Part shown: positions 8,073 through 15,830 of the stretch, one piece after another
Layout: every line of letters starts with the position of its first letter
How positions within the stretch are numbered: the first letter of the stretch is position 1
Source: DASXYG01 sp036502625
GTDB lineage: Bacteria; Actinomycetota; Actinomycetes; Streptosporangiales; Streptosporangiaceae
Assembly: GCA_036502625.1 (NCBI GenBank)
Contig: DASXYG010000109.1
Span: 1 to 32,670, forward strand
DNA length: 32,670 nt
Direction: 5' to 3'
Made by a program: the position numbers and the translations under genes
The notes under the pieces: model-generated
Seen by the model: the letters and a program-made list of their open reading frames with translations, nothing else
What the model was told of the DNA's origin: nothing
Database searches by the model: none

Positions 8073-8650
8073 CAGCGCGCCCCGGCGGGGACCTCGGCGC
8101 CGAAGTCGGCGAGCCGGGCCAGCGGGCGGCCGGAGTTCGACGCGGCCACCGCGACCAGGATCTCCCGGGGGCGCGGCGCGTCCGGCACGCAGAACGTGAC
8201 GGTCTGGTGGTGCGAGCGGGTCTTGGCGTTCAGCTTGTGCTTCAGCGGAATGTCGATCGGCGCCCCCGCGAGGCCGACCTTCTCGGCGGCGGGCAGCAGC
8301 TCCGTGCCGCCGGCCGCGTCGCGGAACACGTTGCCGAACCGCAGGTTGTGGATCAGCGCGGAGCCGTGCTCGACCTCGCCGTCGAGCCCGACGAGCGCGG
8401 CCTTGCCGAACGCCTCGACGGCGTCGGCGCCGCCGCCCAGCAGCTCGACGCACGCCGGGCCGATGAGCGCGCCGATCTCCTCGGCGATCGCGTCGGCGGT
8501 GGTGACGAGGTCCTGGACGTACTCGCTCGGGTACGGGTTGGCGATCACCACGCCGGCGAAGGCCACGCGATGCGGCCGGTCCAGCGTCTGGCCGTTCTCG
8601 GTGCGCGTCTCCTCGACGTGCCGTACGAGCTTGCGGACGGAGATATCCAC
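8072..8650 (-). CDS. Amino acid synthesis family protein (DUF1185 / PF06684)
   Basis: A 192-residue protein matching PF06684: ETRTENGQ near the N-terminus, AGVVIANPYPSEYVQDL, the Gly-rich VELLGGGADAVEAFGKAALVG (in two parts), GSALIHNLRFGNVFRDAAGG and the C-terminal Lys/His-rich IPLKHKLNAKTRSHHQTVTF. A structure of one member was described as a variant Bacillus chorismate mutase fold; the reaction is not known to me. The GTG at 8650 (DISVRKLV) is chosen because it gives the family length and GGGGTG lies 5 bases before it. It heads the coupled DUF1185-aminotransferase-dihydropyrimidinase block, so a role in ureide or amino-acid turnover is a fair inference. Candidate operator sequences sit directly upstream. 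Confidence 0.85.
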   Translation of the reverse strand: MDISVRKLVRHVEETRTENGQTLDRPHRVAFAGVVIANPYPSEYVQDLVTTADAIAEEIGALIGPACVELLGGGADAVEAFGKAALVGLDGEVEHGSALIHNLRFGNVFRDAAGGTELLPAAEKVGLAGAPIDIPLKHKLNAKTRSHHQTVTFCVPDAPRPREILVAVAASNSGRPLARLADFGAEVPAGAR

Positions 8651-8660
8651 TCTGCACCCC

Positions 8661-8697
8661 GGTTCGTCTAGTGAACTTCTGGTTCGCTCAGTTAACC
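8661..8697 (-). promoter_or_regulatory. Candidate IclR operator upstream of the DUF1185 operon
   Basis: In the 65-bp gap before the DUF1185 gene, four half-sites follow at 9-11 bp spacing: GTTC (8662), GAAC (8673), GTTC (8682) and the palindrome GTTAAC (8691). They include the imperfect inverted repeat GTGAAC-n5-GTTCGC. The 23-mer at 8669-8691 matches 16 of 23 bases with a 23-mer at 12126-12148 upstream of the permease, in the same orientation (shared TAGTGAA, CTGGT and CAG blocks). IclR proteins bind short palindromes near such promoters. Binding is not demonstrated. Confidence 0.5.
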
Positions 8698-8715
8698 GGT
8701 CATGGACGGTACGGG

Positions 8716-9570
8716 TCAAGGTCGGTGCGCTGTGACATGGCCCGGCATCTCGGCGTAGACGTCCGTGCGCCGGTCGCGAAGCGGCTGGTTGAAGGGGTTG
8801 TCCCGGCGTACGGACCGGGACCCGGTGAGGTCGCAATCGGCGAGCAGGATCCGCTCCTCGGCGCCGCCCGCCGGACCGGCCAGCGGCCATCCGGTGTGGT
8901 CCACGATCAGGCTGGTCCCGATGAACCGGCCGCCGCGCTCGGTGCCGACCCGGCTGGCCGCCGCGACGTACACGAGATTGCTGTGCGCACCGGTCATCGT
9001 CATCATGTTCGCCATCGTCGGCAGGGACTCGGGCTGGCCGGGCACCGGCACCCAGTTCGCCGGAACGCACACGATGTCGGCGCCGCCGAGCGCGCACATC
9101 CGGAATGTCTCGGGGAACCACTCGTCGTAGCAGATGGCCATCGCGATGGCGCCGATCGGCGTCTCGAAGACGGGGAATCTCAGGTCGCCGGCGGTGAACA
9201 GCAGCTTCTCGGCGTTCCACAGGTGGCACTTCCGGTACGTGCCGACGTGCCCGTCCGGCCCGATCAGCACGGCGCTGTTGTAGACGCGGCCGCCGGAGAG
9301 CTCGGTGATCCCGGCGACGACGTGGATGCCGTGCGCGGCGCAGAGCCCGGCCCACGTACGGCAGGCCGGCCCGTCCGGCACGGCCTCGGCGTACGCGCGC
9401 GCCTCCTCGGCGTCGGCGAACACGTAGCCCGCGTTGCTCGCCTCGGGGAGGACGACCAGGTCGGCGCCGTCCCGTACGGCCGCGGTGATCAGCTCGGCGC
9501 TCCGCGCCCGGTTCGCCGCCGGGTCGGCGATCACCGGCGCGAACTGGACGACGGCAACGGTCACGGACAT
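8716..9570 (-). CDS. Carbon-nitrogen hydrolase, second nitrilase-superfamily paralogue
   Basis: A 284-residue CN-hydrolase with the complete triad Glu 43 (LVVLPEAS), Lys 114 (YRKCHLW) and Cys 147 (AICYDEWFPE). The CYDEWFPE form differs from CYERHYPE in the paralogue at 3413-4237, so the two are unlikely to be a recent duplication and may differ in substrate. It could be an amidase or carbamoylase acting on another ureide intermediate. A very good ribosome-binding site (GGAGGAAGC) precedes the ATG at 9570. It lies between the IclR gene and the DUF1185 operon on the same strand. Confidence 0.88.
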   Translation of the reverse strand: MSVTVAVVQFAPVIADPAANRARSAELITAAVRDGADLVVLPEASNAGYVFADAEEARAYAEAVPDGPACRTWAGLCAAHGIHVVAGITELSGGRVYNSAVLIGPDGHVGTYRKCHLWNAEKLLFTAGDLRFPVFETPIGAIAMAICYDEWFPETFRMCALGGADIVCVPANWVPVPGQPESLPTMANMMTMTGAHSNLVYVAAASRVGTERGGRFIGTSLIVDHTGWPLAGPAGGAEERILLADCDLTGSRSVRRDNPFNQPLRDRRTDVYAEMPGHVTAHRP

Positions 9571-9645
9571 GCTTCCTCCACTGCGGGACGCGCGGCGGGC
9601 TGCCGCGGCGGTGGCAGGTGTGGGCCGGTCTGGGCCGGGTGCGGG

Positions 9646-10422
9646 TCAGCCCTTGTCGAGGGTGGGGCGGCCGCTGTACTCGAGGATCTTGGCGAGCCGG
9701 TCGGCGGCGGCGACGACACGCTCCGCGAGCTGCGGGATGCGCTCGCGGGTGAGCCGGAACGACGGGCCGCCGATCCAGATCGCGTACGGCACCTCGTCGC
9801 CCACCCGGACCGGCGCCGCGACCGCCGCGGCGCCGGGCTCGAGCTCGTTGAACGCGTAGCCGTAGCCCTGCTCGCGGACCGCGGCGAGGTGCTTGCAGAA
9901 CGCGTCGAGGTCGACGTGGTCGTGCGGCGGGTGCTCGGCGAAGTCGTCGCCGAACCGCTCGCGCACGTCCTTCTCGTCCTGCCAGGCCAGCAGCGTCTTG
10001 CCCGTCGAGGTGGTCCAGACCGGGAGCGTGCGGGGGACCGGCTTCATCGCGTGGCTGATCAGGTGCGGGCCCTGGACCTGCGCCACCACCATCACCGACG
10101 GCGGCGCGAGCTGGTCCAGGCCGGCCGTCTCCTGGGTCTCCTCGGCGAGGTCGCGGAGGATCTCCTGCGCGTGGCCGTACGCGGCCTCCTGGTCGAGCAG
10201 GCCGCCGACCAGGAACAACAGGCCGAGTGAGACCCGGTAGCGATGGGTCTCGGGGTCGACCGTCAGGAGGTTCTCCCGCTCCAGGATCGTCAGGATGCGG
10301 TGGCACGTCGCCTTCGGCAGCCCCGACTCGCGCGCGACGCCGGACAGCCCCACGCCCTGGGGGTGGGCGGCCACGGTGCGCAGGACCCAGACGGTCTTCT
10401 GGACCAGACCGACATCGCTCAT
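9646..10422 (-). CDS. IclR family transcriptional regulator
   Basis: A 258-residue regulator with an N-terminal winged helix (LSGVARESGLPKATCHRIL, then ENLLTVDPETHRYRVSLGLL) and a C-terminal IclR effector domain including TSTGKTLLAW and the GYGYAFNELEPGAAAVAAPV stretch. The ATG at 10422 (MSDVGLVQK) is preferred over an in-frame ATG at 10452 because GGTGGGCGGG lies just before it. It is placed between the permease and the catabolic genes on the same strand, which makes it the likely local regulator; the effector would be a pathway intermediate. Similar motifs upstream of the permease and DUF1185 genes are its candidate operators. Confidence 0.9.
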   Translation of the reverse strand: MSDVGLVQKTVWVLRTVAAHPQGVGLSGVARESGLPKATCHRILTILERENLLTVDPETHRYRVSLGLLFLVGGLLDQEAAYGHAQEILRDLAEETQETAGLDQLAPPSVMVVAQVQGPHLISHAMKPVPRTLPVWTTSTGKTLLAWQDEKDVRERFGDDFAEHPPHDHVDLDAFCKHLAAVREQGYGYAFNELEPGAAAVAAPVRVGDEVPYAIWIGGPSFRLTRERIPQLAERVVAAADRLAKILEYSGRPTLDKG

Positions 10423-10480
10423 TGCCCGCCCACCAATTCTGTCCCTGCCCACGCCGGGTCACCGCTCATGCTATGGCCTG

Positions 10481-12049
10481 TTATCGCGCCACCTGCTTCG
10501 TCTCCGGCTCCGCCTCGGGCGCGGCGTCCCCGGCCGGCGTGACGTCCGCGGGGAACACCCTGCTCAACACCGTGTACAGGACCAGCGTGACGCAGAACCC
10601 GATCACCCAGCCGAAGTCGTACAGCGGCTTCAGCGCCGGGATGAAGCCGCCCACCGGGAACGGACCGTCACCGGGGTCGGAGTGCGCGCCGCCGAGCGCG
10701 AGCACCGCGCCGACGCCGAACGCGACGACCGCGCGCCAGTTCCAGCCGCGTGCGTACGCGTACGCGCCGGTCCGCTTGTACAGCTCGGCGAGGTGCAGGC
10801 GCCGGCCGCGCACCAGCCAGTAGTCCGCGGCCAGCACCGCGGCGGCCGCGCCGAGCAGGCCGCCGCAGAAGCCCAGCCAGGTGTCGATGTACAGGTGCGG
10901 GCTGGACAGCAGCCGCCAGGGCTGGATCACGATGCCGATGACGCCGGTGATCAGCCCGCCCGTGCGGAAGGAGATCAACTTCGGGAACGCGTTGGAGAAG
11001 TCGTACGACGGGCCCACCGTGTTCGCCGCGACGTTGGCGGCGAACGTCGCGGCCATCACCACGAACAGCGAGAACAGCGCCACGATCGGGTTGGAGAACT
11101 TCTCCGCCAGCTCGATCGGGTCCCACACCGGGCCGCCGAACACGATCACGGTGGCCGACGTGGTCAGCACGGCGACCATCGAGAAGAACGTCATCGTGGT
11201 GGGCAGCCCGAGCACCTGGCCGAGCGCCTGCTTGCGCTGGCCGGCGGCGAACCGCGTGAAGTCGGACATGTTGAGGGACAGGGTCGCGAAGTACGCGATC
11301 ATCCCCATCAGCGAGGGGAAGAAGACCGGCCAGAAGTCCGCGCCCCAGCCCAGCTTCGACGGCTGGGACAGGATCGGCCCGAACCCGCCGCCCTTGACCA
11401 GCATGTAGACCAGCAGCACGGTGAACACGACGAGCACGGCCGGGCCGGCCCAGCTCTCGAACCAGCGCAGCGCCTCGACACCGCGGAAGATCAGCGCCAT
11501 CTGCACGATCCAGAACACCGCGAACGACAGCCACATCGTCCACGCGTAGCCGCCGACCTGCGGTGCGTGCGTCCAGCCGTCCCCGGCGAACGATCCGACG
11601 AGGGTGTACATCGCCTGGCCGCCGACCCAGGTCTGGATGCCGAACCAGCCGCAGGCGATCAGCGCGCGCAGCAGGGCGGGGAGGTTCGCGCCGACGACGC
11701 CGAACGAGGAGCGGGCGAACACCGGGAACGGGATGCCGTACTTCGCGCCCGCGTGGCTGTTCAGCAGCAGCGGCACCAGCACGACCGTGTTGCCGAGCGC
11801 GATCGTGAGGACGGCCTGGATCCAGTTCATGCCCAGCGTGATGAGCCCGCTGGCCAGGAGGTAGCTGGGGATGCCGTGCGCCATGCCCATCCACAGCGCG
11901 GCGTACGCGTACGTCGACCACGTGCGCTCGCGTACGGGCACGGGCGCCAGGTCCGCGTTGTACAACCGGCCGGACTCCAGCCCGTGGCTGTCCGCGAGAT
12001 CGACCCGGCCGTCGGAATGAACCACTTCACTCGTGATGCGCTCGGACAT
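10481..12049 (-). CDS. NCS1 family permease (cytosine/uracil/hydantoin/allantoin type)
   Basis: A 522-residue polytopic membrane protein with about twelve hydrophobic segments. It shows the NCS1 signature region (DLAPVPVRERTWSTYAYAALW in two parts, then MGMAHGIPSYLLASGL) and the GWFGIQTWVGG and LNMSDFTRFA segments that line the substrate and sodium sites in Mhp1-like transporters. Family members import cytosine, uracil, allantoin or hydantoins, in keeping with the downstream ring-opening enzyme. AGGAGGG lies about 7 bases before the ATG at 12049. The IclR gene follows 58 bp downstream. Exact substrate cannot be read from the sequence. Confidence 0.92.
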   Translation of the reverse strand: MSERITSEVVHSDGRVDLADSHGLESGRLYNADLAPVPVRERTWSTYAYAALWMGMAHGIPSYLLASGLITLGMNWIQAVLTIALGNTVVLVPLLLNSHAGAKYGIPFPVFARSSFGVVGANLPALLRALIACGWFGIQTWVGGQAMYTLVGSFAGDGWTHAPQVGGYAWTMWLSFAVFWIVQMALIFRGVEALRWFESWAGPAVLVVFTVLLVYMLVKGGGFGPILSQPSKLGWGADFWPVFFPSLMGMIAYFATLSLNMSDFTRFAAGQRKQALGQVLGLPTTMTFFSMVAVLTTSATVIVFGGPVWDPIELAEKFSNPIVALFSLFVVMAATFAANVAANTVGPSYDFSNAFPKLISFRTGGLITGVIGIVIQPWRLLSSPHLYIDTWLGFCGGLLGAAAAVLAADYWLVRGRRLHLAELYKRTGAYAYARGWNWRAVVAFGVGAVLALGGAHSDPGDGPFPVGGFIPALKPLYDFGWVIGFCVTLVLYTVLSRVFPADVTPAGDAAPEAEPETKQVAR

Positions 12050-12110
12050 CCGGCGCCCTCCTGACTACGGACGATCGCGGAACCCGGAGCGACAGTGGTC
12101 CGGTACGCGC

Positions 12111-12148
12111 ATCGTTCGGTCTACTTAGTGAATCGCTGGTCCAGACAG
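12111..12148 (-). promoter_or_regulatory. Candidate IclR operator upstream of the permease
   Basis: The 23-mer at 12126-12148, 77 bp upstream of the permease ATG, shares TAGTGAA, CTGGT and a final CAG at identical spacing with 8669-8691 (16/23 identical). A GTTC half-site at 12114-12117 precedes it. The DinB gene starts divergently at 12218, so the site could affect both directions. Motif sharing is directly visible; the link to IclR is inference. Confidence 0.45.
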
Positions 12149-12217
12149 TGGAGCATGGGGATCGCGGGTGTCAAGACCGGGTGGCCATCGGGACGGTGGG
12201 CCCGCGATGATGGCGGC

Positions 12218-12751
12218 ATGGAGATGCACGGCAGGATCGAACCCGTCCACGAAGGCGACGAACGGGCCACGCTGGCAACCTTCCTGGACTTCCAGCGCGC
12301 CACGCTGGCCTGGAAGTGCGCCGGGCTGACGGCCGGGCAGCTCCGCCGCCGCGAGGTGCCGCCGTCGTCGATCTCCCTGCTCGGCATCGTCCGCCACATG
12401 GTGGAGGTCGAGCGGAGCTGGTTCCGCCACGTGCTCGGCGGCGAGCAGGTCGGCGGCTACTGGACGCCCCGCAAGCCGTTCGAGGACGGCGACGGCGACG
12501 CCGAGTGGGACGTGGCCGAGGCCGACCCCGAGGAGGCGTTCGAGGTGTGGCGCGCCGAGTGCGCCAACTCGCGTGAGGCCGTGGCCGCCGCCGCGTCGCT
12601 CGGCGTCACCGGCGCGCACGTCGGCGCCGACGGCGAGAGGGAGCTGTTCTCGCTGCGCTGGATCCTCGCCCACATGATCGAGGAGTACGCCCGCCACAAC
12701 GGCCACGCCGACCTCATCCGCGAGCGGATCGACGGCGAGACGGGCGAATAG
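12218..12751 (+). CDS. DinB/DUF664 family protein
   Basis: A 177-residue four-helix-bundle protein of the DinB/DUF664 type. It shows the typical N-terminal FLDFQRATLAWKCAGL, then LRRREVPPSSISLLGIVRHM with the first metal His (about residue 60) followed by VEVERSWF, and the C-terminal EEYARHNGHADLIRERIDG with His residues at about 160 and 163. Many actinomycete members are metal-dependent and some are thiol transferases using mycothiol or bacillithiol; the substrate here is unknown. The start at 12218 removes a non-conserved upstream extension; ATG 12224 is an alternative. It is transcribed divergently from the NCS1 permease. Confidence 0.87.
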   Translation: MEMHGRIEPVHEGDERATLATFLDFQRATLAWKCAGLTAGQLRRREVPPSSISLLGIVRHMVEVERSWFRHVLGGEQVGGYWTPRKPFEDGDGDAEWDVAEADPEEAFEVWRAECANSREAVAAAASLGVTGAHVGADGERELFSLRWILAHMIEEYARHNGHADLIRERIDGETGE

Positions 12752-12784
12752 CGGCGGCGCCGTACCGGGTGTGCGGGTCTACTT

Positions 12785-12832
12785 CGGATTGACAAGCGAA
12801 CCGAATTTCGTTCATATTTGCGCGTCAATCCG
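12785..12832 (+). promoter_or_regulatory. Promoter with a flanking inverted repeat, upstream of the lipoprotein gene
   Basis: A sigma-70-like promoter can be read as TTGACA (12789-12794), an 18-bp spacer and CATATT (12813-12818). It is enclosed by a perfect 9-bp inverted repeat, CGGATTGAC (12785-12793) and GTCAATCCG (12824-12832). An inner imperfect palindrome, GAACCGAATTTCGTTC, lies in the spacer. The lipoprotein ATG is 39 bp past the -10. The arrangement suggests a repressor site over the promoter. Confidence 0.5.
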
Positions 12833-12856
12833 GTCGATCTTGGGAGTCCCCCTTTC

Positions 12857-13237
12857 ATGTCCCTCACCCGGAAGGCCGCCGTCGCCGGCCTCCTCTGCGC
12901 CACCCTCGCCCTGGCCGGCTGTTCCGGAGGCGCGGGCGATCTCGTCGGAACCTGGTCCGGCCACGACTCCGACGACACCCATGACACGCTGCAGATCTTC
13001 GACAACGGCGACGCCAACCTGAAGTCCGGCGACGATGGCTCCTGCCAGGGCAAGGTCGACACCGACAGCGAGCCGTACAAGCTGAAGTTCGACTGCGGCA
13101 TCACGAAGGGCATCGCGACCCTCAAGCTCTCCGACGACGGAAAGTCCATGGACGTCTCCGTCGGGGGCTCCGACACGGAGAAGTTCACCCGCGTCAGCGA
13201 CGACGCCTCCTCGTCCGCGAGCCCGGACGATAGCTGA
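12857..13237 (+). CDS. Small secreted lipoprotein of unknown function
   Basis: A 126-residue protein with a clear lipoprotein signal: MSLTRKAAVAGLLCATLAL followed by the lipobox LAGC (Cys about residue 21), so it should be anchored to the outer face of the membrane. The mature part is acidic and beta-rich (TWSG, LQIFDNGDANL, KLKFDCGI, ATLKLSDDGKSM), like a small lipocalin-like or META-like barrel, with two further Cys that may pair. The tail is Ser/Asp-rich (SSSASPDDS). I do not recognise a family. The ATG at 12857 is chosen over an in-frame ATG at 12818 because only it places the signal peptide at the N-terminus. Confidence 0.8.
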   Translation: MSLTRKAAVAGLLCATLALAGCSGGAGDLVGTWSGHDSDDTHDTLQIFDNGDANLKSGDDGSCQGKVDTDSEPYKLKFDCGITKGIATLKLSDDGKSMDVSVGGSDTEKFTRVSDDASSSASPDDS

Positions 13238-13278
13238 CCCCGCCACCCCGCGACGGGAAAGCCGCGCGTGGCCGGATC

Positions 13279-13307
13279 TTGACCGGGGCGAGGGGCGGGC
13301 GCACGCT
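13279..13307 (+). promoter_or_regulatory. Candidate promoter of the beta-propeller gene
   Basis: TTGACC (13279-13284) and CACGCT (13302-13307) are separated by 17 bp, 50 bp upstream of the ATG at 13357. The -35 is good and the -10 is weak (it keeps only A at position 2 and T at position 6). A separate promoter for the 815-residue gene is reasonable because the lipoprotein gene ends 119 bp earlier. Confidence 0.3.
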
Positions 13308-13356
13308 TTGGGCGTTATCGCCCCTGCCATCCGGCGCGATCCCCCGAGGAGTGTCG

Positions 13357-15804
13357 ATGAGCAACCCTCCGCGCGGCCCCCGTCCCGATCCCACACGCCG
13401 GCGCGGACGGCGCTGGCTGCTGCTCGCCGTAGCAGCGGTGGCCGTCCTCGTCCTGGCCGTCGTCGCGCCGCTGGCGGCGCCCGCCGCGCACCCGTCGGCC
13501 GCCAAGTCGCAGCACCCCGCCGCGGCCCGTCCCGCCGACGGCGAGCACGCCGACGAGGGCGGCGAGAAAGGCGAGGAGGGCGAGGAAGAGGAGGACGGCG
13601 GCCCCACCAAGCCCGCCGACTACCTCACGCTGAAGTACACCTCGGGCCAGAAGGTCACCCAGGCCGAGGTGCGCCGCGGGATCACCCAGGCCGGCGCGGT
13701 CCCCCGTACGTCCGGGCAGTGGTCGCTCGTCGGCCCCACGAACGTCGGCGGCCGCGTCACCGACCTCGTCGTCGACCCGCGCAGGCCGGACACCCTGTAC
13801 GTCGCGGCGTCCGGCGGCGGCGTCTGGCGCAGCACCGACGCGGGCGCGACCTTCCACACCGTGTGGCCCGCCGACCTCACGCAGACGCTCGGCGCGCTGG
13901 CCATGGGCCGCGACGGCACCCTGTGGGCGGGCACCGGCGAGGCCAACCCGTCCGGCGGCGGCCTCACGTTCTTCGGCGACGGCGTCTACCGCTCCACCGA
14001 CGGCGGACGCCACTGGGCGCGCTGGGGCCTCGCCGACAGCGGCGCCATCGGCAAGATCATCGTGGACCCGGCGAACCCGCGCCGCGTGTTCGCCGCCGCC
14101 GCGGGCAACCTGTCCGGCGCGGCCGTCCAGCGCGGCATCTACCGCCTCGACGGCGGCCACTGGAAGCTGGTCCTGCGTACGCCCAACACCACCACCGGCG
14201 GCGTGGACCTCGCGATGGACCCGGTGGACCACAACCGCGTCTACGCCACCCTGTGGGACCACAAGCGCAACAACGGCGCGCGCGTCTACGGCGGCGTCGG
14301 CTCCGGGCTGTACCGCTCCGACAACGGCGGCGACACGTGGAAGCGGCTGGAGAACGTCGACGGCGTCGCGTCCACCGACAAGGCGGGCACCGGCCTGAAG
14401 AGCGACGCGAGCCTCGGCCGCATCGGTGTCACCGTCGCGCCGTCGGACCCCAAGCGCGTGTACGTCGTCAGCGGCACGCAGTACGGGCCGGACAAGGGCT
14501 TCTACGTCTCGAACGACGGGGGCGACACGTTCAAGCCGGCCGGCCACGCGGGCGCCGACAGCGGCTACGAATGGTGGTTCGGCCGCATCTGGGTCGACCC
14601 GAAGAACGAGAACCACCTGTTCAACGCGGACGTGAACCTGCGGGAGTCCACCGACGGAGGCCAGACCTGGCACGACTCGGACGGCCCGCACGCCGACCAG
14701 CACATCATGCAGTGGGACCCGCGCCAGAACGGCCGCGCCTACCTCGGCAACGACGGCGGCGTCTACCGCTCCGACGGCAACGGCGCCACCGGCACGTGGG
14801 TGCACGCGCGCTACGAGCCGTTCACGCAGTCCTACCACCTGGCGGTCGCCGGCGACGACCCGAACCGCCTGGCCAGCGGCCTGCAGGACAACGGCAGCGT
14901 ACGGACGTGGACGGCCACCGCGCCGCCGTCGGACCTCACGCAGTGGAACGCGTACGGCGGCGGCGACGGCCACAACGTGCTGATCGACTACGCCGACCAC
15001 AACACGTTCTACGAATGCCTCCAGGTCGGGTCGTGCCGCCGCCACTCCGACGTCAACGGCGCGACGACCTCGACGACGTTCGGCAAGCGGCACTCCGACC
15101 GCATCACCACCGACGCGCCCATCACCCTCGACCCCACCGACCACCACGTCCTGTACTTCGGCGGCAACGTGCTCGACCGCTCCACCGACCAGGGCACCAC
15201 GTTCACCGCGATCAGCCCGCCCGGCGACGAGCTCACCGGACCGGTGCCGCCGGACGAGAACGACCAGGGCCCGTTCTACGCCAACGAGTACGCCACGATC
15301 ACGGCCATCGCACCGGCGAAGTCCGACGCCAAGACGATCTACGTCGGCACCGACACCGGGCGCCTGTGGAAGACCACCGACCTCGGCGGCCACTGGACCC
15401 GGCTCAGCGGCAACGGCCTGCCCGGACGCTGGGTCAACGCGATCGTCGCCGACCCCGCGAACGCCCGCCACGCGTACGCGGCGTTCTCCGGCTACCGCGA
15501 GGGCGACGGCTCAGCGAGCGTCTGGGAGACCGCCGACGGCGGCACGACCTGGAAGAACATCAGCGGCAACCTACCGAACGCGCCCGTAGAAATGCTGACG
15601 TACGACGCGCCGCGGCAGATCCTCTACGCCTCCACCGACCTCGGCGTCTTCACGGCGCCGCGGGTCGGCCACAACTGGCGGCGGGTCGGCTCCGGCCTGC
15701 CGAACACCCCCATCCTCGACACCAAGGTCGCCCCGGACGGCCGCACGCTGTACGCCGCGACGTTCGGCCGCAGCGTGTGGCGGTTCCCGCTGCCCGCGCG
15801 GTAG
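13357..15804 (+). CDS. Secreted Asp-box (BNR/VPS10-like) beta-propeller protein
   Basis: An 815-residue exported protein. The N-terminus is Arg-rich (PTRRRGRRW) followed by about 25 hydrophobic residues (LLLAVAAVAVLVLAVVAPLA), a signal peptide or anchor. A very acidic Gly/Glu linker (about residues 65-90) comes next, then a large repeat domain. At least eight Asp-box motifs (S/T-x-D-x-G-x-T-W type) are visible: WRSTDAGATF, YRSTDGGRHW, YRSDNGGDTW, YVSNDGGDTF, RESTDGGQTW, DRSTDQGTTF, WKTTDLGGHW and WETADGGTTW. Such blades occur in sialidases, xyloglucanases (GH74) and sortilin-like VPS10 propellers; I see no sialidase Arg triad, so an enzymatic role is not claimed. CCGAGGAG lies 6 bases before the ATG. 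It appears to be a single-gene unit. Confidence 0.87.
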   Translation: MSNPPRGPRPDPTRRRGRRWLLLAVAAVAVLVLAVVAPLAAPAAHPSAAKSQHPAAARPADGEHADEGGEKGEEGEEEEDGGPTKPADYLTLKYTSGQKVTQAEVRRGITQAGAVPRTSGQWSLVGPTNVGGRVTDLVVDPRRPDTLYVAASGGGVWRSTDAGATFHTVWPADLTQTLGALAMGRDGTLWAGTGEANPSGGGLTFFGDGVYRSTDGGRHWARWGLADSGAIGKIIVDPANPRRVFAAAAGNLSGAAVQRGIYRLDGGHWKLVLRTPNTTTGGVDLAMDPVDHNRVYATLWDHKRNNGARVYGGVGSGLYRSDNGGDTWKRLENVDGVASTDKAGTGLKSDASLGRIGVTVAPSDPKRVYVVSGTQYGPDKGFYVSNDGGDTFKPAGHAGADSGYEWWFGRIWVDPKNENHLFNADVNLRESTDGGQTWHDSDGPHADQHIMQWDPRQNGRAYLGNDGGVYRSDGNGATGTWVHARYEPFTQSYHLAVAGDDPNRLASGLQDNGSVRTWTATAPPSDLTQWNAYGGGDGHNVLIDYADHNTFYECLQVGSCRRHSDVNGATTSTTFGKRHSDRITTDAPITLDPTDHHVLYFGGNVLDRSTDQGTTFTAISPPGDELTGPVPPDENDQGPFYANEYATITAIAPAKSDAKTIYVGTDTGRLWKTTDLGGHWTRLSGNGLPGRWVNAIVADPANARHAYAAFSGYREGDGSASVWETADGGTTWKNISGNLPNAPVEMLTYDAPRQILYASTDLGVFTAPRVGHNWRRVGSGLPNTPILDTKVAPDGRTLYAATFGRSVWRFPLPAR

Positions 15805-15830
15805 CTGTGCGGGGCGCCGAGATTCCGTCG

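Noticed and set aside
8072..10462. Apparent 796-residue protein ending in DUF1185
   Set aside because: The part before 8650 overlaps the nitrilase and IclR genes and has no family motif; only the last 192 residues are real.
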